Assembly (NCBI RefSeq): GCF_023612255.1
Contig: NZ_CP063231.1
Span: forward strand, 1,098,001 to 1,162,000
Reading direction: 5' to 3'
Origin: Luteibacter flocculans
GTDB lineage: Bacteria > Pseudomonadota > Gammaproteobacteria > Xanthomonadales > Rhodanobacteraceae
DNA: 64,000 bases
Below are positions 37,339 to 46,000 of this stretch, one piece after another. The notes beneath the pieces were generated by a model. That model made no database searches, was not told the origin of the DNA, and saw only the letters and a program-made list of their open reading frames with translations. The stretch's first letter is position 1. Each line of letters begins with the position of its first letter. Made by a program: the position numbers and the translations under genes.

Positions 37339-37455
37339 CGAGACGACACAGCCAAGAAGATTGGGGAACGCTCGAACGGAATCCACTGCCCGGCTTAGCC
37401 AGGCGCCCTCCGTTCGGCCGAAATTTTTCGTTGCAAGCCACAGGGTCGACCATTG

Positions 37456-40400
37456 ATGAATAGCCGAGTCCGCGCCAAACTTTTGCCGTTTGCGATCGCA
37501 TCGCTGCTCGCGGCACCTGCCTTCGCGCAGGAGACGTCCTCCACGATCAGCGGTCGCGTCGTTGACGCCAGCGGCCAGCCGGTCGCCAATGCCACCGTCG
37601 TCATCGTGCATGAGCCGTCGGGCACCACGAAGACCACCACCACCGACGTCAACGGCCGCTACTCGGCCCAGGGTCTGCGCGTGGGCGGTCCGTTCGACGT
37701 GACCGCCACCAAGGACGGCATGCCGTCGGTTCGCCAGGACAATGTCTACCTGCAGCTCGGTAGCGACACAGCCGTGAACCTCAGCGCCTCCGCTGCCAGC
37801 GCCGCCGACGCGACCGCGCTGGGCGCCGTCACCGTGTCGGCCGTGTCGGGCCAGTTCACCTCGGAGAACAAGGGTCTCGGCACCAACATCTCGCAGGCTC
37901 AGCTCAAGGCGGCACCGTCGCCGAGCCGTAACATCGCGGACATCGCGCGCCTCGATCCGCGCGTGACCGTCGACCACGGTACGGGCGCCATCTCGGCCAA
38001 CGGCCAGAACACCCGCCTCAACAGCATCAAGGTCGACGGCCTGGGCGTGGGCGACCCGTTCGGTCTGAACTCCACCGGCATGCCGACGGTCGGCTCGCCG
38101 GTGTCGATGGACACCATCGACTCGTTCAACATCTCCACCGCCAACTACGACGTCGCTTCCGACACCGTCGGCGCCGACATCAATGCGGTGACGAAGTCCG
38201 GTACCAACGAGTTCCATGGCTCGGTGTACTACGGCTTCAAGAACGCCAGCAGCATGGTCGGCAAGGCCGGCTGGCTCGACAACAACCGCGACTACACCGA
38301 GTTCGACCGTAACTGGACGGCCGGTGCGACCGTCGGTGGCCCGATCATCAAGGACAAGCTGTTCTTCTTCGCGGGCTACGAGAAGGAAGAAGTCACGGGT
38401 CTCAGCTCGGGTGCCGTCAACGGTCTCGATCCGACCCTCAGCCGCTCGACGATCAACAAGGTCTCGCCGGGCGACCTGCAGAGCATCATCAATGCGGCGA
38501 ACGGTCTCGGCCTGCAGCCGGGCTCGACCGGTGCCAACGCCGGTACGCTGACCGACAAGCGCTACATCGCCAAGCTCGACTGGAACATCACCGACGGCCA
38601 CCGCATGAACCTTGCGTACTCGCGTACCAAGGAAGTGAAGCCCAATCCGCAGGGCAACGGTACCTCGTCGATCGGCCTGTCCAGCTACTGGTACACCGTC
38701 AATTCCGACATCAAGAACTACACCCTGCAGTCGTTCGACGACTGGAGCGACATCTTCTCGTCGGAAACCAAGATCGGCTACAGCGACTACCAGCTCAACC
38801 GCTCGGTGCCGTACCAGCAGCCGCAGATCACCGTGCGCCTGAACAATACCGGCTTCGGTACCAGCGCCACCGGTCCGACGATCAACCTCGGCGAAGACCA
38901 GTTCAGCCACTACAACTCCGCGTCGGTGAAGAGCCTGAACGCGATGTGGGCGGGCACGCTGTACCTCGACGACCACACCATCAAGGGTGGCTTCGAGTGG
39001 GAGCGCAACCGCATCTACAACCTGTTCGGTCGTACCGAGTTCGGTGCGTACACCTTCGGCAACAACGGCCTGAACAACTTCGGTCCGGGCCTGTACAGCA
39101 ACTACTCGCTGTACCAGCCGGCACCCGGTTACTCGCTCGACGACATCGCTGCGAAGTGGGAGCTGCGTCGTCACACGTTCTTCCTGCAGGACACCTGGCA
39201 GGCGACCGATCAGTTGTCGATCCAGTACGGCTTCCGCGTCAACAAGTACCTGACCGACGACAAGCCGCTGTACAACGCTGACTTCCAGCGCACCTTCGGC
39301 TTCAGCAACGCCAACACGATCAACGGCAGCAAGCTCGTCGAGCCGCGCCTGTCGTTCAACTACAGCTTCGACAGCGAGTACAAGACGCAGCTGCGTGGTG
39401 GCGTTGGCCTGTTCCAGTCCGATCCGCCGACCGTGTGGATGACGAACCCGTACCAGAACAACGGTATCAACATCGTCACCTACTCGTACGACCGTCAGCC
39501 GGACGGCATCACGTGTAAGCTCGGTTCGCAGACGCTTCCGTGCCCCCCGTTCAGCTCGAACCCGTTCAAGCAGCCGACCAGCGGCCCGGGTACGGTGCCG
39601 CAGCAGGCCGTCGACACCGTCGACAAGAACTTCAAGCTGCCGAGCGTGTGGAAGTCGTCGATCGCGTTCGATCGTGAGCTGCCGTGGCAGGGCATCATCG
39701 CCAGCATCGAGTGGCAGCACCTCGACGTGCAGGACGGCATCCTGTACCAGAACCTCAACCTGGGCGCCCCGACGGGCGTCATGCCGGACGGTCGCTACAC
39801 CTATGCCGGTTGCATTGGTGGCTCCACGCCGGTGGGTGGTGCGACGGGTGCCAACTGCCGCACTAACTTGACGGGTTCCAACACGGGTGGCTCATTCGCC
39901 CGTGCTCGCCAGAACGGCCGCTTCGCCCAGGGCGTGACCTACCTGACCAACACCCACAAGGGTGGTGCCGACACCGTGACGCTGTCGTTCTCGAAGCCGA
40001 TGGCCGACGGTTGGTCCTGGAGCGTCGCCGCGACGGGCGGTCACTCGACCGAAGTGAACCCGGGCACCTCCAGCCAGGCGACCTCGAACTACTCGAACAG
40101 CGCCTGGTACAACCCGAACGAAGACGTCGCATCGACGGCGAACACCAACATCTCCAAGCGCCTCAACGCGTCGCTCACCTGGCAGCACAACTTCTTCGGT
40201 GACTACGCCACGAGCGTCAGCGTGTTCTACGACGGCCACACCGGCGTGCCGTACAGCTGGATCTTCGGCAACGACTCGAACGGCGACAGCTACTCCAAGG
40301 ATCTGGCGTACATTCCGAAGCGCGGCGACGGTACGATCTTCCGCAATTCGGGTGGCACGGCCGCGGCCTCGCAGCAGTTGGTCGACCAGTTCTACAACTA

Positions 40401-40812
40401 CATCCAGAACGACAACTACCTGCGCAAGGAACAGGGCAAGGTTGCCAAGCGCAACGGCGCCACGTCGGCCTGGGTCAACCAGATCGACCTGAGCCTGAGC
40501 CAGGAAGTGCCCGGCATCTTCAAGGGCAACAAGGGCGAGATCCGTCTCGACATCTACAACTTCCTGAACCTGGTGAACAAGAACCTGGGCCAGCAGTCGT
40601 ACATCGGCTTCCCGTACACCCGCACCCTCGCCAACTTCGGTGGCGTGGACCCGACCACGGGCAAGTACATCTACAACCTGCCGACCGACGCCAACGGCAA
40701 CTACCAGCCGGGCCTGAAGGGCATCTACGACGCCCCGACCGACAACAGCGCGACCAAGGTCAACCCGGTCTCCCGCTGGTCGGCCATGCTGACCCTGCGC
40801 TACACGTTCTAA
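37456..40812 (+). CDS. Oar-like TonB-dependent receptor with carboxypeptidase-regulatory-like domain
   Basis: 1118 residues from the ATG at 37456. Signal peptide to about residue 24 (LLAAPAFAQ). An N-terminal Ig-like/CarboxypepD_reg domain (about 30-110: SGRVVDASGQPVANATVVIV, DVNGRYSAQGLRVG) is followed by a plug domain (about 130-250) and a very large beta-barrel ending MLTLRYTF. This is the Oar architecture from Myxococcus and many xanthomonads, implicated in polymer or signal uptake. Its codon use is strongly biased to G/C-ending codons, suggesting high expression. Single gene with its own terminator. Confidence 0.93.
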   Translation: MNSRVRAKLLPFAIASLLAAPAFAQETSSTISGRVVDASGQPVANATVVIVHEPSGTTKTTTTDVNGRYSAQGLRVGGPFDVTATKDGMPSVRQDNVYLQLGSDTAVNLSASAASAADATALGAVTVSAVSGQFTSENKGLGTNISQAQLKAAPSPSRNIADIARLDPRVTVDHGTGAISANGQNTRLNSIKVDGLGVGDPFGLNSTGMPTVGSPVSMDTIDSFNISTANYDVASDTVGADINAVTKSGTNEFHGSVYYGFKNASSMVGKAGWLDNNRDYTEFDRNWTAGATVGGPIIKDKLFFFAGYEKEEVTGLSSGAVNGLDPTLSRSTINKVSPGDLQSIINAANGLGLQPGSTGANAGTLTDKRYIAKLDWNITDGHRMNLAYSRTKEVKPNPQGNGTSSIGLSSYWYTVNSDIKNYTLQSFDDWSDIFSSETKIGYSDYQLNRSVPYQQPQITVRLNNTGFGTSATGPTINLGEDQFSHYNSASVKSLNAMWAGTLYLDDHTIKGGFEWERNRIYNLFGRTEFGAYTFGNNGLNNFGPGLYSNYSLYQPAPGYSLDDIAAKWELRRHTFFLQDTWQATDQLSIQYGFRVNKYLTDDKPLYNADFQRTFGFSNANTINGSKLVEPRLSFNYSFDSEYKTQLRGGVGLFQSDPPTVWMTNPYQNNGINIVTYSYDRQPDGITCKLGSQTLPCPPFSSNPFKQPTSGPGTVPQQAVDTVDKNFKLPSVWKSSIAFDRELPWQGIIASIEWQHLDVQDGILYQNLNLGAPTGVMPDGRYTYAGCIGGSTPVGGATGANCRTNLTGSNTGGSFARARQNGRFAQGVTYLTNTHKGGADTVTLSFSKPMADGWSWSVAATGGHSTEVNPGTSSQATSNYSNSAWYNPNEDVASTANTNISKRLNASLTWQHNFFGDYATSVSVFYDGHTGVPYSWIFGNDSNGDSYSKDLAYIPKRGDGTIFRNSGGTAAASQQLVDQFYNYIQNDNYLRKEQGKVAKRNGATSAWVNQIDLSLSQEVPGIFKGNKGEIRLDIYNFLNLVNKNLGQQSYIGFPYTRTLANFGGVDPTTGKYIYNLPTDANGNYQPGLKGIYDAPTDNSATKVNPVSRWSAMLTLRYTF

Positions 40813-40835
40813 GCGAAAGATTCGCTTGCTACACG

Positions 40836-40865
40836 ACCGGCACCCGCGAGGGTGCCGGTTTTTTT
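40836..40865 (+). terminator. intrinsic terminator of Oar-like receptor
   Basis: ACCGGCACCC (40836-40845), loop GCGA, GGGTGCCGGT (40850-40859), then six further T residues. Textbook terminator 24 bases past the stop. Confidence 0.95.
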
Positions 40866-41001
40866 GTGCGCCGACTGGGGCGGCCACGTCGCCGAGCCGC
40901 GGCTCTTGACCCCCGCCGACCTGTCGCGTGATGCTAGGCGGTCCGCTCCCGGGTGGGGGCGGGGTTCGCCGCTAATTCGCGGTCAGAAGGACAGTAACTC
41001 C

Positions 41002-42399
41002 ATGAATGCCATCCACTTCGGGGAGCCGGTCAACGGCAAGACCGTCAGCGCTCGCGTATCGCCGGCCGGCGGCCTCGACATCCTTTCCCGCAACGAAGTC
41101 GCGCGTCTGCGCGACGCGAGCGGGTCCGGGCTGCACCAGTTGTTGCGCCGTTGCGCGCTCGCGGTGCTCACCTCGGGCAATCTTTCCGACGATCCGGGCT
41201 CGATCTTCGAGCAGTATCCGGACTTCGACATCCAGGTGCTGCAGGAAGACCGCGGCATCAAGATCGAGCTGAAGAACGCGCCCGAGCAGGCGTTCGTCGA
41301 CGGTCGCATCATTCGCGGCATCAACGAACTGCTGGTCGCCGTGGTGCGCGACATCGTGTACGTGTCCACGCAGTTGGAAACCGGCGCGTTCGATCTCGAC
41401 GATACCGTCGGCATTACGCATGCGGTGTTCGAGATCCTGCGCAATTCGCGCATTCTGCGCCCGCAGGTCGATCCCAACCTCGTGGTCTGCTGGGGTGGTC
41501 ACTCCATCTCGCGCGACGAGTACGAATACACCAAGCGTGTGGGTTACCAGCTCGGTCTGCGCAGCCTGGACATCTGCACGGGCTGCGGTCCGGGTGCGAT
41601 GAAGGGCCCGATGAAGGGCGCGACCATTGCGCACGCGAAGCAGCGCCGCAAGGGCAACCGCTACATCGGCGTGACCGAGCCGGGGATCATCGCGGCGGAA
41701 TCGCCGAACCCGATCGTCAACAACCTCGTGATCATGCCGGACATCGAGAAGCGTCTCGAGGCGTTCGTTCGCCTCGGCCACGGCATCATCGTGTTCCCGG
41801 GCGGTGTGGGCACGGCGGAAGAAATCCTCTACATGCTCGGCATCCTGCTGCTGCCGCAGAACAAGGGCATTCCGTTCCCGCTGATCTTCACCGGTCCGCA
41901 GAACTCGGCGTCGTACTTCGAGCAGATCGATCGCTTCCTGCGTCTCGCGCTCGGCGACGAAGTGGCGAGCCACTACAAGATCATCATCGACGATCCCGCT
42001 GCCGTGGCGCACGCGATGGTGGCCGGCATCGACAAGGTGCGCAATCACCGTCTGGACAACAAGGACGCCTTCTTCTTCAACTGGGCCCTGGACATCCCGC
42101 TGCCGTTCCAGCAGCCATTCCGTCCGACCCACGAAGCGATGGCCGGCCTCGCGTTGCATCGCGGCCGTCCGCGTCACGAGCTTGCAGCCGATCTGCGTCG
42201 CGCGTTCTCCGGCATCGTCGCCGGCAACGTGAAGGAAGAGGGCGTCAAGGCGATCGCGGAGCACGGCCCGTTCGTGATCGACGGCGAGACCGAGATCATG
42301 TTGGCGCTCGACGATCTGCTGAAGGCCTTCGTGGAGCAGCACCGCATGAAGCTCCCCGGCGGCACCGCTTACGAGCCGTGCTACGTGGTGCGTACGTAA
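41002..42399 (+). CDS. ppnN: pyrimidine/purine nucleotide 5'-monophosphate nucleosidase PpnN
   Basis: 465 residues from the ATG at 41002 (AGAAGG upstream); the family length is about 454. The LOG-like core has CWGGHSISRDEYEYTK, CTGCGPGAMKGPMKGA and FPGGVGTAEE (PGGVGT at about 266-271), the nucleotide-cleaving signature. PpnN hydrolyses NMPs to base and ribose 5-phosphate and is stimulated by (p)ppGpp in E. coli. A TTGACC at 40906 with a weak -10 may be its promoter. Confidence 0.92.
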   Translation: MNAIHFGEPVNGKTVSARVSPAGGLDILSRNEVARLRDASGSGLHQLLRRCALAVLTSGNLSDDPGSIFEQYPDFDIQVLQEDRGIKIELKNAPEQAFVDGRIIRGINELLVAVVRDIVYVSTQLETGAFDLDDTVGITHAVFEILRNSRILRPQVDPNLVVCWGGHSISRDEYEYTKRVGYQLGLRSLDICTGCGPGAMKGPMKGATIAHAKQRRKGNRYIGVTEPGIIAAESPNPIVNNLVIMPDIEKRLEAFVRLGHGIIVFPGGVGTAEEILYMLGILLLPQNKGIPFPLIFTGPQNSASYFEQIDRFLRLALGDEVASHYKIIIDDPAAVAHAMVAGIDKVRNHRLDNKDAFFFNWALDIPLPFQQPFRPTHEAMAGLALHRGRPRHELAADLRRAFSGIVAGNVKEEGVKAIAEHGPFVIDGETEIMLALDDLLKAFVEQHRMKLPGGTAYEPCYVVRT

Positions 42400-42534
42400 G
42401 TCGAGCAGGACGGGACGGGCGATGCATCGCCCGTCCCGATGCTGAATGTGATGCGAGAGCACGTATCTCGCGTCACAAGGTCTAGACGGCCCCGCGGGCG
42501 AGGATGCGGCCACCAGCCACTGGCGGAGAGCCTC

Positions 42535-42690
42535 ATGCTTATCACCATCCTTCTCATTGTCCTGATCATTGCCCTCATCGGCGGCCTGCCGACCTGGGGC
42601 TATTCCAGCTCCTGGGGTTACGGTCCCAGCGGTGGTATCGGTGTCATTCTCGCGATTGTCCTGATCTGCTGGCTGCTTGGCGTATTCTGA
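42535..42690 (+). CDS. DUF3309 small hydrophobic protein
   Basis: 51 residues from the ATG at 42535, with CGGAGAG upstream. Two hydrophobic segments flank a Gly/Ser/Tyr-rich turn (GLPTWGYSSSWGYGPSGG), which is the DUF3309 pattern. Likely an inner-membrane miniprotein of unknown function, often stress-related in other bacteria. A long hairpin follows. Confidence 0.82.
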   Translation: MLITILLIVLIIALIGGLPTWGYSSSWGYGPSGGIGVILAIVLICWLLGVF

Positions 42691-42697
42691 GCGTCCC

Positions 42698-42734
42698 GCC
42701 CCGGGGTGGCACCCATGTGGTGCGACCCCGGGGC
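42698..42734 (+). terminator. long hairpin after DUF3309 gene
   Basis: GCCCCGGGGT (42698-42707) pairs with ACCCCGGGGC (42725-42734), and inside it GCACC with GGTGC. No T run follows. It separates the DUF3309 gene from the next small gene. Confidence 0.6.
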
Positions 42735-42764
42735 CGATGACGCGTAAGCGTCTCTGGAGCCGCC

Positions 42765-42899
42765 ATGCCTCGACCCCACCGTCCCGTGCCCGACACTGAC
42801 AAAAGCCTTCCCGGCACGTCGCCGCCGCCCTTCGACCATGAACCGATCGAGCGCCCCGGGCCGGATCCGGATACCGACGGCGAGCCCCTGGAGCCTTGA
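42765..42899 (+). CDS. 44-residue Pro/Asp-rich small protein
   Basis: ATG at 42765 with TGGAG six bases upstream; 44 residues to TGA at 42897-42899. Composition is extreme: Pro, Asp and Glu dominate, with the tail PGPDPDTDGEPLEP, and it should be disordered. The stop overlaps the start of the glycosylase gene (TGATG), which argues for translation and coupling. I do not recognise a family. Confidence 0.6.
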   Translation: MPRPHRPVPDTDKSLPGTSPPPFDHEPIERPGPDPDTDGEPLEP

Positions 42900-43501
42900 T
42901 GGCGGGGCGTTCTCGCTGGCCCGGCAGCATCCTGCCCCGTGCGTTCTTCCAGCGCGATCCGCGCGTGGTCGGTCCCGAGTTGCTCAACAAGGTGCTCGCC
43001 TGTGCTGACGGGCGTGCGGGGCGCATCGTGGAAGTGGAAGCCTATTGCGGCGCCTTCGACCCCGCTGCGCACACCTATCGCGGTAAGACCAAGCGCAATG
43101 CCGTCATGTTCGGTCCGCCCGGGCATATGTATGTCTACTTCACCTACGGGATGCACTGGTGCTGCAACACGGTCTGCGGCGAGGACGGCGAGGGCTCCGG
43201 CGTGCTCATTCGCGCGTTGGACCCGTTGGCCGGTATCGAGCGGATGCGCGAAGCGCGGCCCAAGGTGCGCCGCGATCGCGAGCTGTGCAGCGGACCCGCC
43301 CGCCTGACCCAGGCCATGGGCATCACGGGTGCGCAGAACGGGATCGATCTCGTGCGGGCTCGGGATGGGTACACTGTCGTCGACGACGGAACCCCCGCTC
43401 CGGAGAACGTGCCGGGTTCGGCACGCATCGGTATCCGCGAAGGCACCGATCTCCTCTGGCGCTGGTTCGTTGCCGGCAACCCGAACGTCTCGCGACCCTG
43501 A
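42899..43501 (+). CDS. 3-methyladenine DNA glycosylase (AAG/MPG family)
   Basis: 200 residues, within family size. Motifs: LPRAFFQRDPRVVGPELL, GRIVEVEAYCGAFDPAAHTY (catalytic Glu in VEVEAY), RGKTKRNAVMFGPPGHMYVY and GSGVLIRALDP. It removes alkylated and deaminated purines in base excision repair. The ATG at 42899 overlaps the stop of the 44-residue gene. The hybrid kinase follows 83 bases downstream. Confidence 0.92.
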   Translation: MAGRSRWPGSILPRAFFQRDPRVVGPELLNKVLACADGRAGRIVEVEAYCGAFDPAAHTYRGKTKRNAVMFGPPGHMYVYFTYGMHWCCNTVCGEDGEGSGVLIRALDPLAGIERMREARPKVRRDRELCSGPARLTQAMGITGAQNGIDLVRARDGYTVVDDGTPAPENVPGSARIGIREGTDLLWRWFVAGNPNVSRP

Positions 43502-43584
43502 ATTCCGCGACGAGCTGAGTGAAGACGTCTTCACGTCTCCATGAGGGGTGCGCCGTTAGGTTGCCACCGCGGCCGAGGACATCC

Positions 43585-45138
43585 ATGAAAAGTGACGACA
43601 TCGACGAGCTAAGACGCAGCCGTGAGCAGTTCCGGCTGCTGGTCCAGGGTGTCGCGGACTACGCGATCTACATGCTCGATCCCGAAGGAAACGTTTCCAG
43701 CTGGAACTCCGGCGCGGAGCGCATCAAGGGCTATCGGCCGGACGAGATCATCGGGCTGCATTACTCGACGTTCTTCGCCCCCGAGGACGTGGAGCGCCGC
43801 GAACCGTGGTCGAACCTGGCGGCAGCCAAGGCGTCCGGGCGGCTGGAAACGGAAGGCTGGCGGGTGCGCAAGGACGGCAGCCGTTTCTGGGCTCACGTGG
43901 TCCTCGATCGCATCGACGACGACGATGGGCAATTCGTCGGATTCGCCAAGGTGACGCGCGACGTCACCGAGCAGAGGAACACCGCCCTTGCCCTGGAGCA
44001 GGCGCGCAATGCGCTGTTCCAATCACAGAAGCTCGAGGCGGTCGGCCAGCTTACGGGCGGCGTGGCACACGACTTCAACAACTTGTTGATGGCGATCCAC
44101 GGCAATCTGGACCTGCTCACCCAGCGTGACGACCTCCCCGATCGCGCGCGCCCGCTGGTGGCGAATGCGTTGAGTGGCGTGCGTCGTGGCGTGGCGCTGG
44201 TGCAGCGCATGCTGGCCTTCGCGCGACGCCAGCAGCTTCATCTCGCCCCCGTGCTGCTGCCCGACCTCGTGCACGGCATGGCCGATCTCGTGCGTACGTC
44301 GCTGGGGCCGTCGGTGCTGGTGGAGGCGAGCTTTCCGTTGTCCTTGCCGCCGGTCATGGCGGACGCCAACCAGTTGGAGCTGTGCCTGCTGAACCTCGCG
44401 GTGAATGCGCGCGATGCGATGCCGGATGGGGGCACCCTGACCATCTCGGCCCGCGCGGAAAGTGTCCAGGATGGGCGTGCGCTCGGGATCGGCCCGGGGC
44501 AGTACGTCCGCCTGTCGCTGGCCGATACCGGCGAAGGCATGGATGAGGCCACGTTGAGCCGGGCCACCGAGCCGTTTTTCACCACCAAGGGCGTCGGCAA
44601 GGGGACGGGTCTGGGCCTGTCGATGGTGCACGGCATCGTGCAGCAGTGTGGCGGCGCTCTACGTCTGAGCAGCACGCGCCCGGGCGGCACGACCGTGGAC
44701 ATCTGGCTGCCCGTTGCCGGCGCCCTCGGTCTCGGAGCTGACGCTCCCCCGGCCATCGCGCCATCGACGCATTACGCCGCGCCCATGGATGGGCGGGCGA
44801 CGTCGATCCTTGTGGTCGACGACGACCCTCTGGTGCTCTCGACCACGGTCGAGATGCTTTGCTTTGCCGGCTACGAAGCCATAGGTGCGTCGTCCGGTGC
44901 GCAGGCGCTCAAAATGCTCGATGAATCACCCTCGGTGTCCGTAGTGCTTACCGACCACGCCATGCCCGGCATGACGGGCGTGGAACTGGCCTCGCGGCTG
45001 GCGAAGACGCGTCCCGACCTGCATGTCGTCCTGGCCAGTGGCTACGCCGAATTGCCCGACCACACGCCCGGCATCCACGCGCGGCTGCAGAAACCGTACG
45101 GGCGGGAGGAACTGCTCGCCGCATTGCGCTTCGCGTGA
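43585..45138 (+). CDS. hybrid sensor histidine kinase, PAS-HisKA-HATPase-REC
   Basis: 517 residues from the ATG at 43585, with GAGGA six bases upstream. No transmembrane segment, so it is cytoplasmic. PAS domain about residues 15-135 (WNSGAERIKGY, GWRVRKDGSRFW); phospho-acceptor His162 in GGVAHDFNNLL; N-box LCLLNLAVNARDAMPDGG, G-box LADTGEGM and GKGTGLGLSMVHG; receiver domain from about 405 with acidic VVDDDP and phospho-Asp457 in LTDHAMPG. No dedicated response regulator adjoins, so it may pass phosphate to a remote partner. Confidence 0.92.
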   Translation: MKSDDIDELRRSREQFRLLVQGVADYAIYMLDPEGNVSSWNSGAERIKGYRPDEIIGLHYSTFFAPEDVERREPWSNLAAAKASGRLETEGWRVRKDGSRFWAHVVLDRIDDDDGQFVGFAKVTRDVTEQRNTALALEQARNALFQSQKLEAVGQLTGGVAHDFNNLLMAIHGNLDLLTQRDDLPDRARPLVANALSGVRRGVALVQRMLAFARRQQLHLAPVLLPDLVHGMADLVRTSLGPSVLVEASFPLSLPPVMADANQLELCLLNLAVNARDAMPDGGTLTISARAESVQDGRALGIGPGQYVRLSLADTGEGMDEATLSRATEPFFTTKGVGKGTGLGLSMVHGIVQQCGGALRLSSTRPGGTTVDIWLPVAGALGLGADAPPAIAPSTHYAAPMDGRATSILVVDDDPLVLSTTVEMLCFAGYEAIGASSGAQALKMLDESPSVSVVLTDHAMPGMTGVELASRLAKTRPDLHVVLASGYAELPDHTPGIHARLQKPYGREELLAALRFA

Positions 45139-45166
45139 GAAGCATCCGTGGCAGCGCTGCCAATGC

Positions 45167-45195
45167 TTGACAGCCCTACGGTACTTGCACAAAAT
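45167..45195 (+). promoter_or_regulatory. promoter of tRNA-Asn
   Basis: TTGACA (perfect -35, 45167-45172), 17 bases, CAAAAT (45190-45195). Transcription would begin about six bases before the mature tRNA. Confidence 0.75.
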
Positions 45196-45207
45196 ACGTG
45201 GCTCCCC

Positions 45208-45284
45208 GCCCGAATAGCTCAGCCGGTTAGAGCACTTGACTGTTAATCAGGGGGTCGTTGGTTCGAGTCCAACTTCGGGCGCCA
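45208..45284 (+). tRNA. tRNA-Asn (GTT)
   Basis: 77 bases with CCA encoded. Acceptor GCCCGAA pairs with TTCGGGC, D-arm AGCTCAGCCGGTTAGAGC, anticodon stem CTTGA/TCAGG with loop CTGTTAA (anticodon GTT at 45242-45244), T-loop GGTTCGAGTCC. All stems are intact. Confidence 0.98.
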
Positions 45285-45291
45285 GATTGAG

Positions 45292-45320
45292 AAAGCCGTG
45301 CAGCGATGCACGGCTTTTTT
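45292..45320 (+). terminator. intrinsic terminator of tRNA-Asn
   Basis: AAAGCCGTGCA pairs with TGCACGGCTTT across GCGA, followed by more T residues; it begins eight bases after the tRNA 3' end. Confidence 0.93.
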
Positions 45321-45348
45321 CGTTTTAGAACTGGCCCACAGCAGGTCG

Positions 45349-45870
45349 TCAGCGGCGCGTACCCGCCAGCGCGCAGGCGGTGGCGTCATCGTCCTTGGCG
45401 CGTTCTCGCCGAGCAACGCCTGATTTGGGCACCACGATCGAGACCGCCGTGGCGGCGCGGCCGCGAACGCACAGCGTTATCCTCTGGTTGTCGGCCGTCG
45501 TGCCGTCCTCGTCGAAGCGCACGGCAAGGCGGTGGCCGCGGTGGGCCGAGAGGGCGGCATCGAGTGCATCCACGCGGTCGAACACCGTGTGTCGTTCCTC
45601 GTCGTAGGCGATCCAGCCGCGGGTCCAGTCCACCCAGTCCTGGCACGTATGGCCGTTGGCGCTCGCGCAGGTGCGTGTGGCGTGGTTGCGCCTCACCGCA
45701 GCCGTGCGTGCGCGCTCCAGCGTGTCCAGCAGCGCCTCGGCGGAGGCCCCCAGGCGATGGCGCGCCATGGCTTCGGCCAGGCGGGGCAGGGCAATGGCCC
45801 CGACCAGGGCGACGATGAGCAGCACCGTCACCAGTTCGATCAACGTGAAACCACGGGGGCGCGGCGGCAT
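45349..45870 (-). CDS. GspH/FimT-type minor pseudopilin
   Basis: 173 residues. Prepilin-like N-terminus MPPRPRGFTLIELVTVLLIV with Gly before Phe and Glu5, so processed by prepilin peptidase. The globular part has GspH/FimT features: RTAAVRRNHATRTCASANG with paired cysteines, and ITLCVRGRAATAVSIVVPKS. It may be a minor pilin in type IV pilus priming or a stray type II secretion pseudopilin. It is unusual in standing alone, convergent with tRNA-Asn and divergent from uvrB. Confidence 0.85.
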   Translation of the reverse strand: MPPRPRGFTLIELVTVLLIVALVGAIALPRLAEAMARHRLGASAEALLDTLERARTAAVRRNHATRTCASANGHTCQDWVDWTRGWIAYDEERHTVFDRVDALDAALSAHRGHRLAVRFDEDGTTADNQRITLCVRGRAATAVSIVVPKSGVARRERAKDDDATACALAGTRR

Positions 45871-46000
45871 GATTCATTCCGTAGTGGCCGGGGCCAAGGG
45901 ATGATCGCGGCCGGGCCCGACGCCGCCCATCGGGGAGATACATCACGGCGTGTAGGCGTTCGCCGTTTAAACTCGACCTTCGAACCTGCATATAGCCGTC

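Larger units (their letters stand above)
36816..37455. other. 640-base intergenic region between the two receptors
   Basis: No supportable gene. It contains the terminator of the first receptor, REP doublet D, then from about 37150 an AT-rich tract with a promoter (37250-37278) and a perfect CRP/Clp-type palindrome (37323-37338) in the leader of the Oar-like gene. Confidence 0.6.

Noticed and set aside
45871-46000. LexA box upstream of uvrB
   Set aside because: Neither the CTGT-N8-ACAG form nor a convincing alternative palindrome was seen.
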